From NCBI RefSeq assembly GCF_900177325.1, contig NZ_FXBL01000003.1, positions 62,001 through 126,000 of the forward strand: a stretch of 64,000 bases of DNA, given 5' to 3'. Source of the DNA: Mesorhizobium australicum. Its GTDB lineage: Bacteria > Pseudomonadota > Alphaproteobacteria > Rhizobiales > Rhizobiaceae. Below the pieces are notes generated by a model that was given only the letters and a program-made list of their open reading frames with translations, was not told where the DNA came from and searched no databases. The position numbers and the translations under genes were made by a program. Positions within the stretch are counted from its first letter, which is position 1, and every line of letters begins with the position of its first letter. Below are positions 23,911 through 32,850 of the stretch, one piece after another.

Positions 23911-26327
23911 GCCGCTTGCTCCCAACCGCAGAACACTGGCAGCCAAGTCGCCGGATCGTCACCGAGCTGTGCGCGAAGCGCTGCACATTGCTCGATCGTC
24001 TCCTTGCGGCCGGACATCACGCGAACGAGATCCGGCATGGAGGTGAGGTCGAGCCTGGCAATGACGGAGTCGTTGCCGTGCTTGATCAAAAATGTTCGCC
24101 GCTCCGGCGGCGTGTTGCGGATGAAGGCATATTCCTTGGCGGTCAGTCCGAAGCGCCGGATGTAGCTTTCCTCATCCGCGCGTGGGTTGGGGAAATGCAG
24201 ATTGGTCGCGGACTGCTCGATCAGCGTATGCGATTGCGGCGAGCGTGCAATGTCGGCCGCCGACTGTGTGCCGAACCCGACGATCCCGTTGAGCTTCCGG
24301 ATCGTCTTCATCTTGTCGACGATGTAGTTGGAGAAGACCGGATCTTGGAGAAGCTTCCAGCCCTCATCCATGAAGATGAGAACGGGCTCGCCGGTAAGCA
24401 ACTCGTCCAGCCGGTGGTAGAGGTACATCAGCGCCGGCGTGCGCACCTCCTGATTGTCAAGGATGTGCGTCATGTCGAAACCAAAGATCCGACGACTGGA
24501 GAAGGACAGGACGTCCTTCGGCGCGTTGAACAGCCACGCCTTCTCGCCCTCGAACCAGGGACGCAGACGTGACTTGAGATCGTTGGCGTCGGAGCGCGCG
24601 CGACCCATCAACAGGCCGGAGAGATTGGCAAGCGTGCGCTGTTCGACCGGTTCCTGGCAAATGCGCCCGATCGCCCGCTCCAGCGTGTCCTCTTCGTCCT
24701 GGGAAAAGCCGTGGCCGTCGGCCGGGTCGAGCATGGCCTTGAGCAGGCGGTGCAGAAACTCGCGATTGGTTGCGTTGTTCTCGATCTGCAGCGGATTGAA
24801 GCCGGTCGCGATGCCAGGCTGGAGCACCTCATAGTCTCCGCCGACGGCACGAATGAAGATTTCCGCGCCGCGATCTTTGTCGAAGAACACCGCACGCGGC
24901 TCGGGGGAAATCCGGAAAGCCTGTGCAAGCAGAAAAGTGAGCGCCACGGTCTTGCCCGACCCGGTCGGGCCGGTCACCAAGAAATGGCCGATGTCGCGTT
25001 GGTGGAAATTGAACCAATAGGGTGTCTGCGACGTCGTTTCGAGGATCGAGATCGGCAGGCCCCAATGGACGTCCGAAGCCTTCCCGGTCGCGAAATTGTG
25101 CAGCGACGAAAACCCCGAAAAGTTCGCGCTCGACAGCATGCAGGAACGCGCGATGTAGGCGTGATTGCCCGGCAGCTGCGCCCAGAACGAGGCCTCCATG
25201 TTGAGGTCTTCGCGCAGCCAGTTGATGTTCATGTCGGTGAGGCAGGAGCCGAGCTCGGCGACGGCCTTGTCGAGACCGGCGAGTTCGCGCGAAAGGCAGA
25301 GCAGGCTGAAATGGTGGTAGCCGAACACAGCCTCCTGGTTAAGCAGGCTGTTGAGCGCGAAGTCGATATCGGTTTCGACCGTGCTGCCAGATTCGTCCGA
25401 TGCGTGGATCTGGCGCTGCAGCCGAGAGATGCGCTCCTGCGCGATCGGCTTGTCGGCAAGTGTGAACGACTGGGTGCAGATGAACTCGTGGTTCATCTGC
25501 AGGAGGCCGTCGAGCATCCCGGGCCCGGAAAATGGGGGGTATTCCTTGATCGACAGCATCGCGCCGAAGCGGTTCTCGACCTCGGTCGGTCCCTGCGCCT
25601 GCATCGTGCGCTTGGAAAAGTGCAGGCGCGACGTACCGACATAGCTGCGGATGCCCATGCGGGGCAGGCGCATCTCGCGCGCGACGCCGCAGGTGAGCAG
25701 CGTGTTGATGAAGGCGCAAGGCTCCGTGTACGGCTCGCCATCGCGGCAAACAACGCCAAGCGGACGCGCGCCGTACTTTTGCAACTCGCGCGTGACGTTG
25801 CCGACGATTTCTTCGAGCTCGTTGATGCGTTCCTGCAGTCGCTGCTCAAGGACTTCTTCGCCGGAGGAGCGATCGAGTAGTCGCGAGAATCCTTCGGCGG
25901 CGCCGAGCGCACCACGCATTCCGGAACGGACGATCGTGAGGTAGAGCTCGTTGGTGAACATGCGCTTGTCGCGCAGCGATGCCATATAGCGCGTGTTCAG
26001 AAGTTCGCAGAACGGGTCCGAGAAGGCTCCGCCGATCGAGGGTTTGAGCTCTTTACGGATCACCGTCGACCAGAGCGAATAGCGGCTCGAGCCGAGCGCT
26101 CGGATCAGCGTGTTCTGGACGGCCGCGCGCATATTGAGTTCGGCCTGGTCTTCGGTCTGGAAGAACAGTCCATCCAGCTTGATCACGGACAGGATCGCAC
26201 CGCTTTCGAGCCGGATGACGGTGTCGGCGACATGGCGCAGATACGGAATGTGGGTCGACATGAGCCGCTCGCGCCGGCGCTCACGTCCAAATCCCAGCTC
26301 TTCGGCGACGACGTTCAACATGATCAT
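23907..26327 (-). CDS. virB4: VirB4 secretion ATPase
   Basis: An 806-residue ATPase, the largest of the operon. Walker A is GPTGSGKT near residue 450, and Walker B is VLIFMDEGWKLLQD. The N-terminal CagE/VirB4 domain is complete, ending with the QSFTLADKPIAQERISRLQRQ region. The start MIMLNVVAEELGFGRERRRE at 26327 overlaps virB3 by ATGA. A longer same-frame stretch upstream lies within virB3 and is not real. VirB4 drives pilin extraction and pilus biogenesis. Confidence 0.96.
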   Translation of the reverse strand: MIMLNVVAEELGFGRERRRERLMSTHIPYLRHVADTVIRLESGAILSVIKLDGLFFQTEDQAELNMRAAVQNTLIRALGSSRYSLWSTVIRKELKPSIGGAFSDPFCELLNTRYMASLRDKRMFTNELYLTIVRSGMRGALGAAEGFSRLLDRSSGEEVLEQRLQERINELEEIVGNVTRELQKYGARPLGVVCRDGEPYTEPCAFINTLLTCGVAREMRLPRMGIRSYVGTSRLHFSKRTMQAQGPTEVENRFGAMLSIKEYPPFSGPGMLDGLLQMNHEFICTQSFTLADKPIAQERISRLQRQIHASDESGSTVETDIDFALNSLLNQEAVFGYHHFSLLCLSRELAGLDKAVAELGSCLTDMNINWLREDLNMEASFWAQLPGNHAYIARSCMLSSANFSGFSSLHNFATGKASDVHWGLPISILETTSQTPYWFNFHQRDIGHFLVTGPTGSGKTVALTFLLAQAFRISPEPRAVFFDKDRGAEIFIRAVGGDYEVLQPGIATGFNPLQIENNATNREFLHRLLKAMLDPADGHGFSQDEEDTLERAIGRICQEPVEQRTLANLSGLLMGRARSDANDLKSRLRPWFEGEKAWLFNAPKDVLSFSSRRIFGFDMTHILDNQEVRTPALMYLYHRLDELLTGEPVLIFMDEGWKLLQDPVFSNYIVDKMKTIRKLNGIVGFGTQSAADIARSPQSHTLIEQSATNLHFPNPRADEESYIRRFGLTAKEYAFIRNTPPERRTFLIKHGNDSVIARLDLTSMPDLVRVMSGRKETIEQCAALRAQLGDDPATWLPVFCGWEQAA

Positions 26328-26623
26328 GGCCCGTACGAGTTGGTGCGCCAGAACAGACGGTTCGGCGTGCGCGGTGTGCGGCGGCCGACAATCTGCGCAA
26401 GATCGAGAATCCGGATGTCGCGGCTGCAGAAGGCGAAGAGAGCGAGATAGATCAGCGGTGCGATCAGCGCCGACCAGAAGCTCGTGCTCACGAGGAAGGC
26501 GATCAGCGTGAAGCCGACGATGATATAGAAGGCGTTGAGAGGTATGCCCCACATCATTGGCGGCCGTGTCAGGCCGATCACCAGTGGCGTCAGATGCGGC
26601 TTTTCGTCGGTGAACTCGGGCAT
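26324..26623 (-). CDS. virB3: VirB3 inner-membrane protein
   Basis: A 99-residue protein with the family opening LTPLVIGLTRPPMMWGIPLNAF, two adjacent membrane spans (residues about 30-65) and a short basic tail with DIRILDLAQIVGRRTPRTPN. It works with VirB4 in pilus formation. It starts 3 bases after virB2 and overlaps virB4. Confidence 0.94.
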   Translation of the reverse strand: MPEFTDEKPHLTPLVIGLTRPPMMWGIPLNAFYIIVGFTLIAFLVSTSFWSALIAPLIYLALFAFCSRDIRILDLAQIVGRRTPRTPNRLFWRTNSYGP

Positions 26624-26626
26624 GGC

Positions 26627-26962
26627 TCAGTTCCCTACGGCAGCGATCATCTCGTCGACGATCGCCGGCGCGCCGAAGACCAGGCCGATGCCCAGAACGA
26701 CTGCGCCGGCGGTAAACCAGGAGAGACGTCCGGCGAAAGCGAGAAAGCCGAGCGCGATCACCGCTATGATGGCGAGAAGCCGTCCGAACGGCCCGGTAAT
26801 AAAATCGACGATCATCTGGACCGCGGTTTCCAGCGGCGCAAAGGCGCCAGAGGATTGCGCGAATGCCGGCTCCGCAAACACCAGACAGATGGCCAGCATC
26901 GTGGTGAATGCAATCGGCATTGGCACCGGCCGAGCAGTGGGCGAATAGGAAATGGCGTTCAT
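26627..26962 (-). CDS. virB2: VirB2 pilin subunit precursor
   Basis: A 111-residue major pilin. A signal peptide ending AEPAFAQ is followed by two hydrophobic helices (LETAVQMIVDFITGPFGRLLAIIAVIALGFLAFAG and WFTAGAVVLGIGLVFGAPAIVDEMIA), the hallmark of VirB2/TrbC. Cleavage after AFA would leave a mature pilin of about 76 residues. The start at 26962 is supported by a GAGG site. The longer upstream frame is antisense-like to virB1. Confidence 0.93.
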   Translation of the reverse strand: MNAISYSPTARPVPMPIAFTTMLAICLVFAEPAFAQSSGAFAPLETAVQMIVDFITGPFGRLLAIIAVIALGFLAFAGRLSWFTAGAVVLGIGLVFGAPAIVDEMIAAVGN

Positions 26963-26975
26963 GGGTAACCTCCGG

Positions 26976-27854
26976 CTAAAAATGCATGACACCGCCGACC
27001 CATTGGCGGCGTTCGCGCGTCGTGATGACTCCGCGGGCGGGGCTCGATCGCTGCTCATCGGCAACGTCACCCTGTTTGCTCGCAGCCGCACCGCTTCCCT
27101 CAAGGCCCATCTGGATGTTGAGGACTTCGGCGACGTACCGCAGAGTTTCCTTGAAGGGCGGCATGCCGCCGTGCTCGCGCACACGTCCCTCGCCGGCATT
27201 GTAGGCAGCGGCGACGAGGAGGGGATTGCGGAACTCGTCGGTCAACTCGCGGAGGTAGCGGACTCCGCCCTCGATATTCTGTTCCGGATCACAGATATCG
27301 GTCACACCGAATCGCTCGGCCGTCGCTGGCATGAGCTGCATTGGCCCACGCGCACCTTTGGGCGAGTTGCGCAGCCGATCGAGCCGGCTTTCGGCGGTCA
27401 CAACCGCGACGGCGAATTCCGCGTCGACATTGTGCCGCTGCGCCGCCTCGATGACGAGACGGGCGATCTCGGCAGGCGTCGCCGGCGACGGCCCGCACTC
27501 CGGCATTCCGGACAGAGCGCCACCATCAAAATGATCGTTGTTGAATTCGAGCCCGGCGGCCTCGGCTGCTGGCACGCCGATCGGCTCGGGTGCCTCGTGC
27601 CGGAGAACGATCTGGCCACCCGCGCCCAACACATAGTCGTCCTGCATCCGCGCCCAACGAGCTTCGGCAACCGTGTCGGTCGAGGACGGGACGTCATCCC
27701 CTTGCCGGTCTGTCTCGGCGTTCTGGTGCTGGAGAAGTGTGGGTGCGGCCAATTCGGACGCCGATGCTGCCCGGCCTGGGACAACGCACATGCTCGTGAG
27801 GACTGTCACGGCTAGAAGCGGCGCTATCGATGGTGATTTTGCTTGGCTTCCCAT
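26976..27854 (-). CDS. virB1: VirB1 lytic transglycosylase
   Basis: A 292-residue secreted enzyme and first gene of the operon. The signal peptide region is APLLAVTVLTSMCVVPGRA. The SLT domain has AVVTAESRLDRLRNSPKGARGPMQLMPATAERFGV with catalytic Glu in ES, and VAAAYNAGEGRVREHGG. A 110-residue low-complexity linker precedes the catalytic domain. It starts about 110 bases from the divergent SNase-like gene, so the operon promoter should lie in 27855-27964. Confidence 0.93.
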   Translation of the reverse strand: MGSQAKSPSIAPLLAVTVLTSMCVVPGRAASASELAAPTLLQHQNAETDRQGDDVPSSTDTVAEARWARMQDDYVLGAGGQIVLRHEAPEPIGVPAAEAAGLEFNNDHFDGGALSGMPECGPSPATPAEIARLVIEAAQRHNVDAEFAVAVVTAESRLDRLRNSPKGARGPMQLMPATAERFGVTDICDPEQNIEGGVRYLRELTDEFRNPLLVAAAYNAGEGRVREHGGMPPFKETLRYVAEVLNIQMGLEGSGAAASKQGDVADEQRSSPARGVITTRERRQWVGGVMHF

Positions 27855-27964
27855 GGGTCCGCATCCAATGCCTTGACACGACAGATGCTCAAATGGTTAG
27901 GCGACGGAAAAAACAATGTCAATTTGATTGTGATTTTTCTTGCAAAGGGAAAGGAGGCAGGTCA

Positions 27965-28603
27965 ATGTCGAGCACAGTGACAACCTGGAGGCGACATCGA
28001 ATGAGACGAGCGGCCGGTTGCCTGGCGGCGATAAGCGCATGCCTGCCGGCCTTTGCGGCCGGGCCGGTGGACGAAGCCTATATCCGTTCACTCGCGGCAC
28101 CCGGGAAGACCGTCCTGGTCATGGAATACTATGACGGCCAGGGGAAAGTATCGGAGCGCAAAGGCTATGCGTCGGCTTCTGGGTTCAACACCGTGTCGCC
28201 TACTGACTTCCGCGTCGACGCCAATCTGACGGTGCACCTCTACGGGATCGAGCCGTGCAAGGGCGACATGGTCAATCGCAAGGAAGACTTTGCCGGGTCC
28301 TGCGACGACTACGCTCGCCAGGGTCTGGCAACGCTCCTCCAGTCGCCACGCGTGATTTACTGCCGCGCTTTTGTCAGTGAGACCGGCGCGCGGGCGCAGG
28401 ACGCCACCTGCTACGGCTACTACCACTACCCCGGCAGTATGGACAGCGTCGACATGTTCGAGGAGCAGCTGGTTTCGCTCGGCACTCACCGCATCGCAAA
28501 GCGGCCGGACGGGACACCCGCAAGAGCCGATCTGAAAGAGGCCGAGGACATCGGTCGCCGCGGCTACGGGATGTGGGCTGATCCAAGGGTTGCGGGCCAA
28601 TGA
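27965..28603 (+). CDS. Secreted SNase-like protein, catalytically degenerate
   Basis: A 212-residue protein with a signal peptide ending ACLPAFAAG. The fold resembles staphylococcal nuclease, but the conserved RLxGIDAPE stretch reads VHLYGIEPCKG, so the catalytic Arg, Asp and Glu are replaced by H, E and K. The strong AAAGGAGG at 27950-27957 supports the ATG at 27965; a second ATG at 28001 would shorten the leader. It is the first of three coupled SNase-like genes and is transcribed divergently from virB1. The SNase assignment is an inference from pattern and neighbours. Confidence 0.6.
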   Translation: MSSTVTTWRRHRMRRAAGCLAAISACLPAFAAGPVDEAYIRSLAAPGKTVLVMEYYDGQGKVSERKGYASASGFNTVSPTDFRVDANLTVHLYGIEPCKGDMVNRKEDFAGSCDDYARQGLATLLQSPRVIYCRAFVSETGARAQDATCYGYYHYPGSMDSVDMFEEQLVSLGTHRIAKRPDGTPARADLKEAEDIGRRGYGMWADPRVAGQ

Positions 28604-29136
28604 AGTCCCCTGCCCTCTTCTTGTCACTGACCGTTGGCTTGACGCCGGCAACGGCCGCACCGCCGGAGGGCTACTTCGAACTGAAACCAGGCGTGACGCT
28701 CGAAAGCGGAGACAGTTGGCAGGACGACGGCCGACATTTCCGTCTCTTCGGCGTGCAGGCCTGTCTGCGCGGTACAGTTTACACCGATAGGTCGGGCGCT
28801 CATCGTGACTGCGGGGAGGCATCCCTGGCGGTTTTTGCCGCCTACATCGCAGATACGCATCCCGTCTGTGCGCAAGTCGCGCAATCGGCTGGAACGATCT
28901 TCGTGTCCTGCTACGCAACGATCGGCACCGACCGGCTGGACCTCGCCAATCTAATGATTTCCTCAGGCTTTGCCTTCGCCTCCCTCGATGGGCGCGGCTT
29001 GCCCCACCACGCTCCCTATGCCGTGGTGGAGCAGGGCGCCCGGGAAAAGAAGGTCGGTCTCTGGCAATTCGACGATGTCCAGCACCCGGCGCTGCTGCTC
29101 GGTCAAAGGGCTGCCGGTGGAGGGACCGCGCCATGA
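28600..29136 (+). CDS. Secreted SNase-like protein, partly degenerate
   Basis: A 178-residue protein with a signal peptide (FLSLTVGLTPATAAPP). The SNase core reads FRLFGVQACLRG: the Arg is kept, but Asp and Glu are replaced by Q and L. The later ALLxF-type helix is present as EASLAVFAAYI. It overlaps the preceding gene by ATGA, and the next gene likewise overlaps it. It is probably a binding or structural paralogue rather than an active nuclease. Confidence 0.65.
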   Translation: MKSPALFLSLTVGLTPATAAPPEGYFELKPGVTLESGDSWQDDGRHFRLFGVQACLRGTVYTDRSGAHRDCGEASLAVFAAYIADTHPVCAQVAQSAGTIFVSCYATIGTDRLDLANLMISSGFAFASLDGRGLPHHAPYAVVEQGAREKKVGLWQFDDVQHPALLLGQRAAGGGTAP

Positions 29137-29828
29137 CGTCGGGTGCCGTCAGGTCGAGCATCGTGGCTCTGCTGATGACTGCGCTGCCCTATCCGGCGCA
29201 ATCGGCAGACGTCCTGCACGATCAGACACGATCCTCCGTCAAAGCAGGATCGGTTCCCGCCTTGAGCGCGGTAACAAGAATCTCTGGCCGGACATCTGTC
29301 ATCGATGGCCGAACGCTTTGGTTCCCGATCGGCCAGCACAAGGTACGGCTGGCCTGGATCGACGCCTGCGAGCTGCCGCAATGGTCCTACGATCCTCGCC
29401 GTCACGGCGAAGACGCAATCCCGAAGCCAGTGCCATGCGGTCCTCTTGCGAAGGCGTGGCTGAAGCGCATGGTTGGCAACGCCCAGGTCAGTTGCCTCGT
29501 GCAGGCTTACGACGGCGATGGAGGCCTCCTCGGACGTTGCACGGTGCGCGGACGCGATCTTGCGCTGGAAATGCTGCGTGTCGGCTGGGCCCGGGTGACC
29601 TCGCCGGCGCCGGCCGAATATCTGACCTGGCAGAACTACGCCATGTCTGCCCGGCACGGCATGTGGGCAACCTATGTGCTCGATATGCCTGAGTGGCGAC
29701 GCAAGGCCGTGGACCGGACGCTCGCAAGGCCACCGATCGCGGATTTCAATCTGCTCGCCGAACGCGAGAGCGAGATTTCGCCTCCGTTTGAGGATGTACG
29801 CAAGCGTCCGAGGCGAACAGATCGATAG
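29133..29828 (+). CDS. Secreted thermonuclease (SNase) family protein
   Basis: A 231-residue protein with a signal sequence ending ALPYPAQSAD. Here the SNase catalytic set looks intact: VRLAWIDACE has R, D and E, and a later GLLGRCTV supplies the second arginine. A conserved Cys replaces the usual Pro in IDAPE, as in its two neighbours. Such periplasmic nucleases recur beside conjugation operons in rhizobia. Possible roles are clearing extracellular DNA or processing the mating interface; neither is shown here. Confidence 0.82.
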   Translation: MTSGAVRSSIVALLMTALPYPAQSADVLHDQTRSSVKAGSVPALSAVTRISGRTSVIDGRTLWFPIGQHKVRLAWIDACELPQWSYDPRRHGEDAIPKPVPCGPLAKAWLKRMVGNAQVSCLVQAYDGDGGLLGRCTVRGRDLALEMLRVGWARVTSPAPAEYLTWQNYAMSARHGMWATYVLDMPEWRRKAVDRTLARPPIADFNLLAERESEISPPFEDVRKRPRRTDR

Positions 29829-29849
29829 GCTCGTTTGAGGAGACATCCT

Positions 29850-30335
29850 TTGAACCCGCTCAGGCGTATAGCGATTGCAGCGGCCCTGTCCGCAGCCCCG
29901 TGGTTTTGGCTCGGCGATCGCGCCGAAGCGAGCGAGTGGGGATGCGAAGTCCTTCTCTGCGCCTCGTCATCCGATCCATCCTGGCGGGGCGTACCGGCGT
30001 GCCACCCACCGATGTATCGGCTGATCTCGGCGATGCGAGGCTGGGGATTTTCGTGGCCGACCTGCCCGGAAGCCGGCACCGGAAAGCCAGGCTATGAAGC
30101 GTACCACGAATGCCCTGCTGGATGGAGCGTTGGATCAAGCAACCAGGACCACGGCGCTGGACAACCCGACCTCTGCGCACAGGTTCGAAATACGTGCCCC
30201 TCAGGCTTCGGTGGGCGCGATGGTTGCGAGCAGACCCTCACCATGTCTAGGCGAATGCGTGAGGATCCGTATTACTTCGACATCACCCATGACGATGGCA
30301 ACGTCACGCGGCATTGGTTCAATCTGAAGCGATAG
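29850..30335 (+). CDS. Small secreted Cys-rich protein
   Basis: A 161-residue protein with a signal peptide (RRIAIAAALSAAPWFWLGDRAEASE) and eight cysteines in the mature part, suggesting disulfides in the periplasm. It has motifs WGCEVLLCASSSDPSW, ACHPPMYRL and CPAGW. Translation likely starts at the TTG at 29850, with GAGGAG 8 bases upstream; an in-frame TTG at 29835 overlaps that site. It probably belongs to the SNase-like operon. I do not recognise the family. Confidence 0.7.
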   Translation: MNPLRRIAIAAALSAAPWFWLGDRAEASEWGCEVLLCASSSDPSWRGVPACHPPMYRLISAMRGWGFSWPTCPEAGTGKPGYEAYHECPAGWSVGSSNQDHGAGQPDLCAQVRNTCPSGFGGRDGCEQTLTMSRRMREDPYYFDITHDDGNVTRHWFNLKR

Positions 30336-30982
30336 CTCCCGGCGTGCGATGCCTCCTGGCTCCGACTACCTGCTAGACTAGCGGCCAGTGCTGCGCCTAT
30401 CTTATGGACGAGGCCGCTGACTTCCTGAGACAGTCGGATAGGCTGTCCCGATGAGGTTGCAGAGTGTCGACAACTTTGGCGACGTCATCCGATTGAATGG
30501 GCGTCCCGTCCGCAATCATAGTGGCCATGAGATAGACCAGTTTACAGCGAGCGTCATCCTGGGTTGCGGGAACAACCAGAATCACCTTCGACAAAGCCCG
30601 TTGCTCGCGCCATCGCATGAAGATCAAATTCAGATAACGCAGAAGTGACCAGCCTGGCCATGTCAGCCCTTCGAGCGCTGTCCGTTGCGCGCGCGCTCGT
30701 CGATGACCGGCGATTGCCGGCGAAATTGCCCTTCTTGACCGATCGAAACGTCCGCTCATCTTCTCTCAACCAAGAAGATTCCGGAATGTGCTTCCCGGAT
30801 CACCAAGCCGCCCTGGGCTCCTAGACTGTTCCTGACATCCTGCGCGATGGTGCGCTAGGGATGGGTGTCTCCCGTTTTTCACCGAGGGGGATGGGACCAT
30901 CCCTATCAATTTCTGATCGAATGTCGTTTGTTGATTCACGGCATGGGCAGGGCACAACGAGGATCGAACTCGGAGTTCTCCT
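30336..30982. other. Mostly gene-free stretch
   Basis: No strong gene is seen. A minus-strand frame of 73 codons at 30397-30618 (MRWREQRALSKVILVVPATQ at its start) has a plausible helical composition but no clear ribosome site, so it is mentioned, not called. The last 150 bases should hold the promoter of the signalling cluster. Confidence 0.4.
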
Positions 30983-31609
30983 ATGCGCAAAGCCTTGGTC
31001 GTCGAAGATCAGAATCTGATGCGCCAAGCCCTCATGGCCGAACTGCAGGCCGGCTTGGACGATTGCTTCATCTCAGGCGCACAAACGTTCGCGATCGCCC
31101 AACGCTTGCTGGCCGAAGATCATTTCGATCTCGTTGTGACCGACCCAGGCCTGCCCGGCTTCGATCCAACGTCACGTCGGGACCGTCTTTTGGTTGTCGA
31201 GACCGTGATCCGATCCGCACCGACGGCTATCCATATTGTCGTCACTGGATCAGACAGCAACGATGAAGCGATCGCGTGTCGTGCCCTTGGGGCTTCAGCC
31301 TATGTTGCGAAAACAGGTTTGTCGCCCGGAACGTTGTGCGAGATTCTTGGCGAGGTAGCGCAAGATGCGTTCCCGTTGCGCTATTCGGTATCCGACGCCC
31401 AAACTCTGGAAGTCAATATTTCAGGGCTTACACCTCGTGAAGGGCGCGTCATCGAGCTGTTGCTCGGGCGAAGGCCAGAGGAAACAAGGCGAGAGATATT
31501 TGAGAAGATGGCGAAAGAGTTCAATATCGATCCGTCGAGTGCCGAAAGATATTACAAACAGGCACGTGCAAAGCTCTTGAAGCTTGGTCCCTTGCCGAAG
31601 GGGCTTTGA
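30983..31609 (+). CDS. Response regulator with LuxR-like DNA-binding domain
   Basis: A 208-residue two-component regulator. The receiver domain has the acidic pair E8-D9, phosphorylatable D54 in VVTDPGLPG, T88 and K110. The C-terminal part (LTPREGRVIELLLGRRPEETRREIFEKMAKEF) resembles a LuxR-type helix-turn-helix, with an unusual insertion and a long final helix. Its likely partner is the histidine kinase at 32847, three genes downstream. Targets are unknown; the T4SS and SNase-like operons next door are candidates. Confidence 0.88.
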   Translation: MRKALVVEDQNLMRQALMAELQAGLDDCFISGAQTFAIAQRLLAEDHFDLVVTDPGLPGFDPTSRRDRLLVVETVIRSAPTAIHIVVTGSDSNDEAIACRALGASAYVAKTGLSPGTLCEILGEVAQDAFPLRYSVSDAQTLEVNISGLTPREGRVIELLLGRRPEETRREIFEKMAKEFNIDPSSAERYYKQARAKLLKLGPLPKGL

Positions 31610-31613
31610 TAAC

Positions 31614-32315
31614 ATGAGTCTTGACGTACACGGTATTCAACTCCCCATCGACGCGGCGGACGTATCGCCGGAAATTTGGTCTGCCCTGATCAGTGGGCAA
31701 TACGAGGCCAACGAAGCCCGCAGGGTCCGACGAGCGATCCAACCGAACGATCGGGTCCTAGAACTGGGCGCCGGCTTGGGGGTGGTCACATCGATCATCG
31801 CCTCGATAGAAGGCGTTCGGGTTTGGAGCTTTGAAGCAGATCCTCGAACAGCGGGTTTGGCTCAACGCGTGATCGACATGAACTGTAGCGACAACGTTAC
31901 GCTGACAAATGGCATCTTGGCTGCCGGGCCGCCAATCAGGGTTGAGTTCTTCCAAAGGAGCGACTTCTGGATGTCCTCTCGGTTTGCCGAGCAGGGCCCA
32001 TACGAGCAAGTCATCCAGGTCCCCTCTTCCGACATCGATACCTTTCTCCGAGCGCACGATATCAATGTCCTGGTCATGGATATCGAAGGCTCCGAACTCG
32101 AGCTGGCACAGCATGCAAAGCTCGCCGGCGTCGAACGCATTTTCCTCGAACTGCACGATCATCTTTACGGCCTCGCTGGAGTCCAGGCGATCAGTGACGC
32201 GCTTGCGCGCAAGGGGCTGATCTATGATCCGCGAGGATCAAGCGGTCCTTGCGTGCTCTATTCTGTCGACGACGGTGAAAGACAGTTCGATGCGGAGATT
32301 GCACATGCGACTTAG
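31614..32315 (+). CDS. FkbM-type SAM-dependent methyltransferase
   Basis: A 233-residue protein with the SAM-binding motif VLELGAGLGVVTS near residue 50 and the FkbM-family acidic motif VMDIEGSELELAQH. FkbM enzymes O-methylate sugars, peptides or small molecules. It begins 4 bases after the response-regulator stop and is followed by an overlapping gene, so it belongs to the signalling operon. Its substrate cannot be read from the sequence. Confidence 0.85.
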   Translation: MSLDVHGIQLPIDAADVSPEIWSALISGQYEANEARRVRRAIQPNDRVLELGAGLGVVTSIIASIEGVRVWSFEADPRTAGLAQRVIDMNCSDNVTLTNGILAAGPPIRVEFFQRSDFWMSSRFAEQGPYEQVIQVPSSDIDTFLRAHDINVLVMDIEGSELELAQHAKLAGVERIFLELHDHLYGLAGVQAISDALARKGLIYDPRGSSGPCVLYSVDDGERQFDAEIAHAT

Positions 32316-32850
32316 AACTCTCGCTGTATGCCTCAGCGGCGCCGTCGGATCCATTCCAGTTGCATTTGCCGCCTACACGGATCCAACCGTGCTCACCATC
32401 GAGGACGCTACACGCGAACCCGCAGCTCGGTACAACGTCGAGCAGCTGAGGACTGAATACGAAAACGTGGCGATCGAAACGCGCACGCCGTGGACCAAGG
32501 AGGGAGAAACCGTCACGTTCCGGGGACCGAGAATCCTCGACGTTCTCCGTAAGCACGAACTCGATGCGAACGCGTCGGTCCAATTCATCGCTTACGACAA
32601 TTTCACGTCGGAGATCACGCTGGACGAGATCCGCTCCTACGGTCCGATTTTCGCGATCGATCGCGGCTGCACCGATGCGGACCGTGAATCGAAGAGGTGT
32701 TCGCAGGACCAGGCTTTCACGCCGCTCGCTCCCGAAGAACAGGGTCCAATTTTCCTGGTATGGCCCTATGAAGAACTTCCGACGGCATACGTGCCGGCCC
32801 GCAATTCCATTTGGGTCTGGTTCGTCGTCGCGGTTCGACCGGTGCAATGA
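32305..32850 (+). CDS. Periplasmic molybdopterin-oxidoreductase-fold protein
   Basis: A 181-residue protein with a signal peptide (LAVCLSGAVGSIPVAFAAY) and a single sulfite-oxidase-like domain: TPWTKEGETVTFRGPRILDVLRKHEL, then FIAYDNFTSEITLDEI, then GPIFLVWPYEELP. The catalytic cysteine ligand of true molybdenum enzymes is not evident, so it may act as a sensor or binding domain. The ATG at 32305 follows GGAG by 8 bases. Its stop overlaps the kinase start (ATGA), suggesting it signals to the kinase. Confidence 0.75.
   Translation: MRLRTLAVCLSGAVGSIPVAFAAYTDPTVLTIEDATREPAARYNVEQLRTEYENVAIETRTPWTKEGETVTFRGPRILDVLRKHELDANASVQFIAYDNFTSEITLDEIRSYGPIFAIDRGCTDADRESKRCSQDQAFTPLAPEEQGPIFLVWPYEELPTAYVPARNSIWVWFVVAVRPVQ

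Noticed and set aside
24711..25880. A 389-codon open frame on the plus strand
   Set aside because: It is the complement of virB4, is rich in Arg/His/Gly without domain signal, and has no credible start. High GC makes long antisense frames common here.
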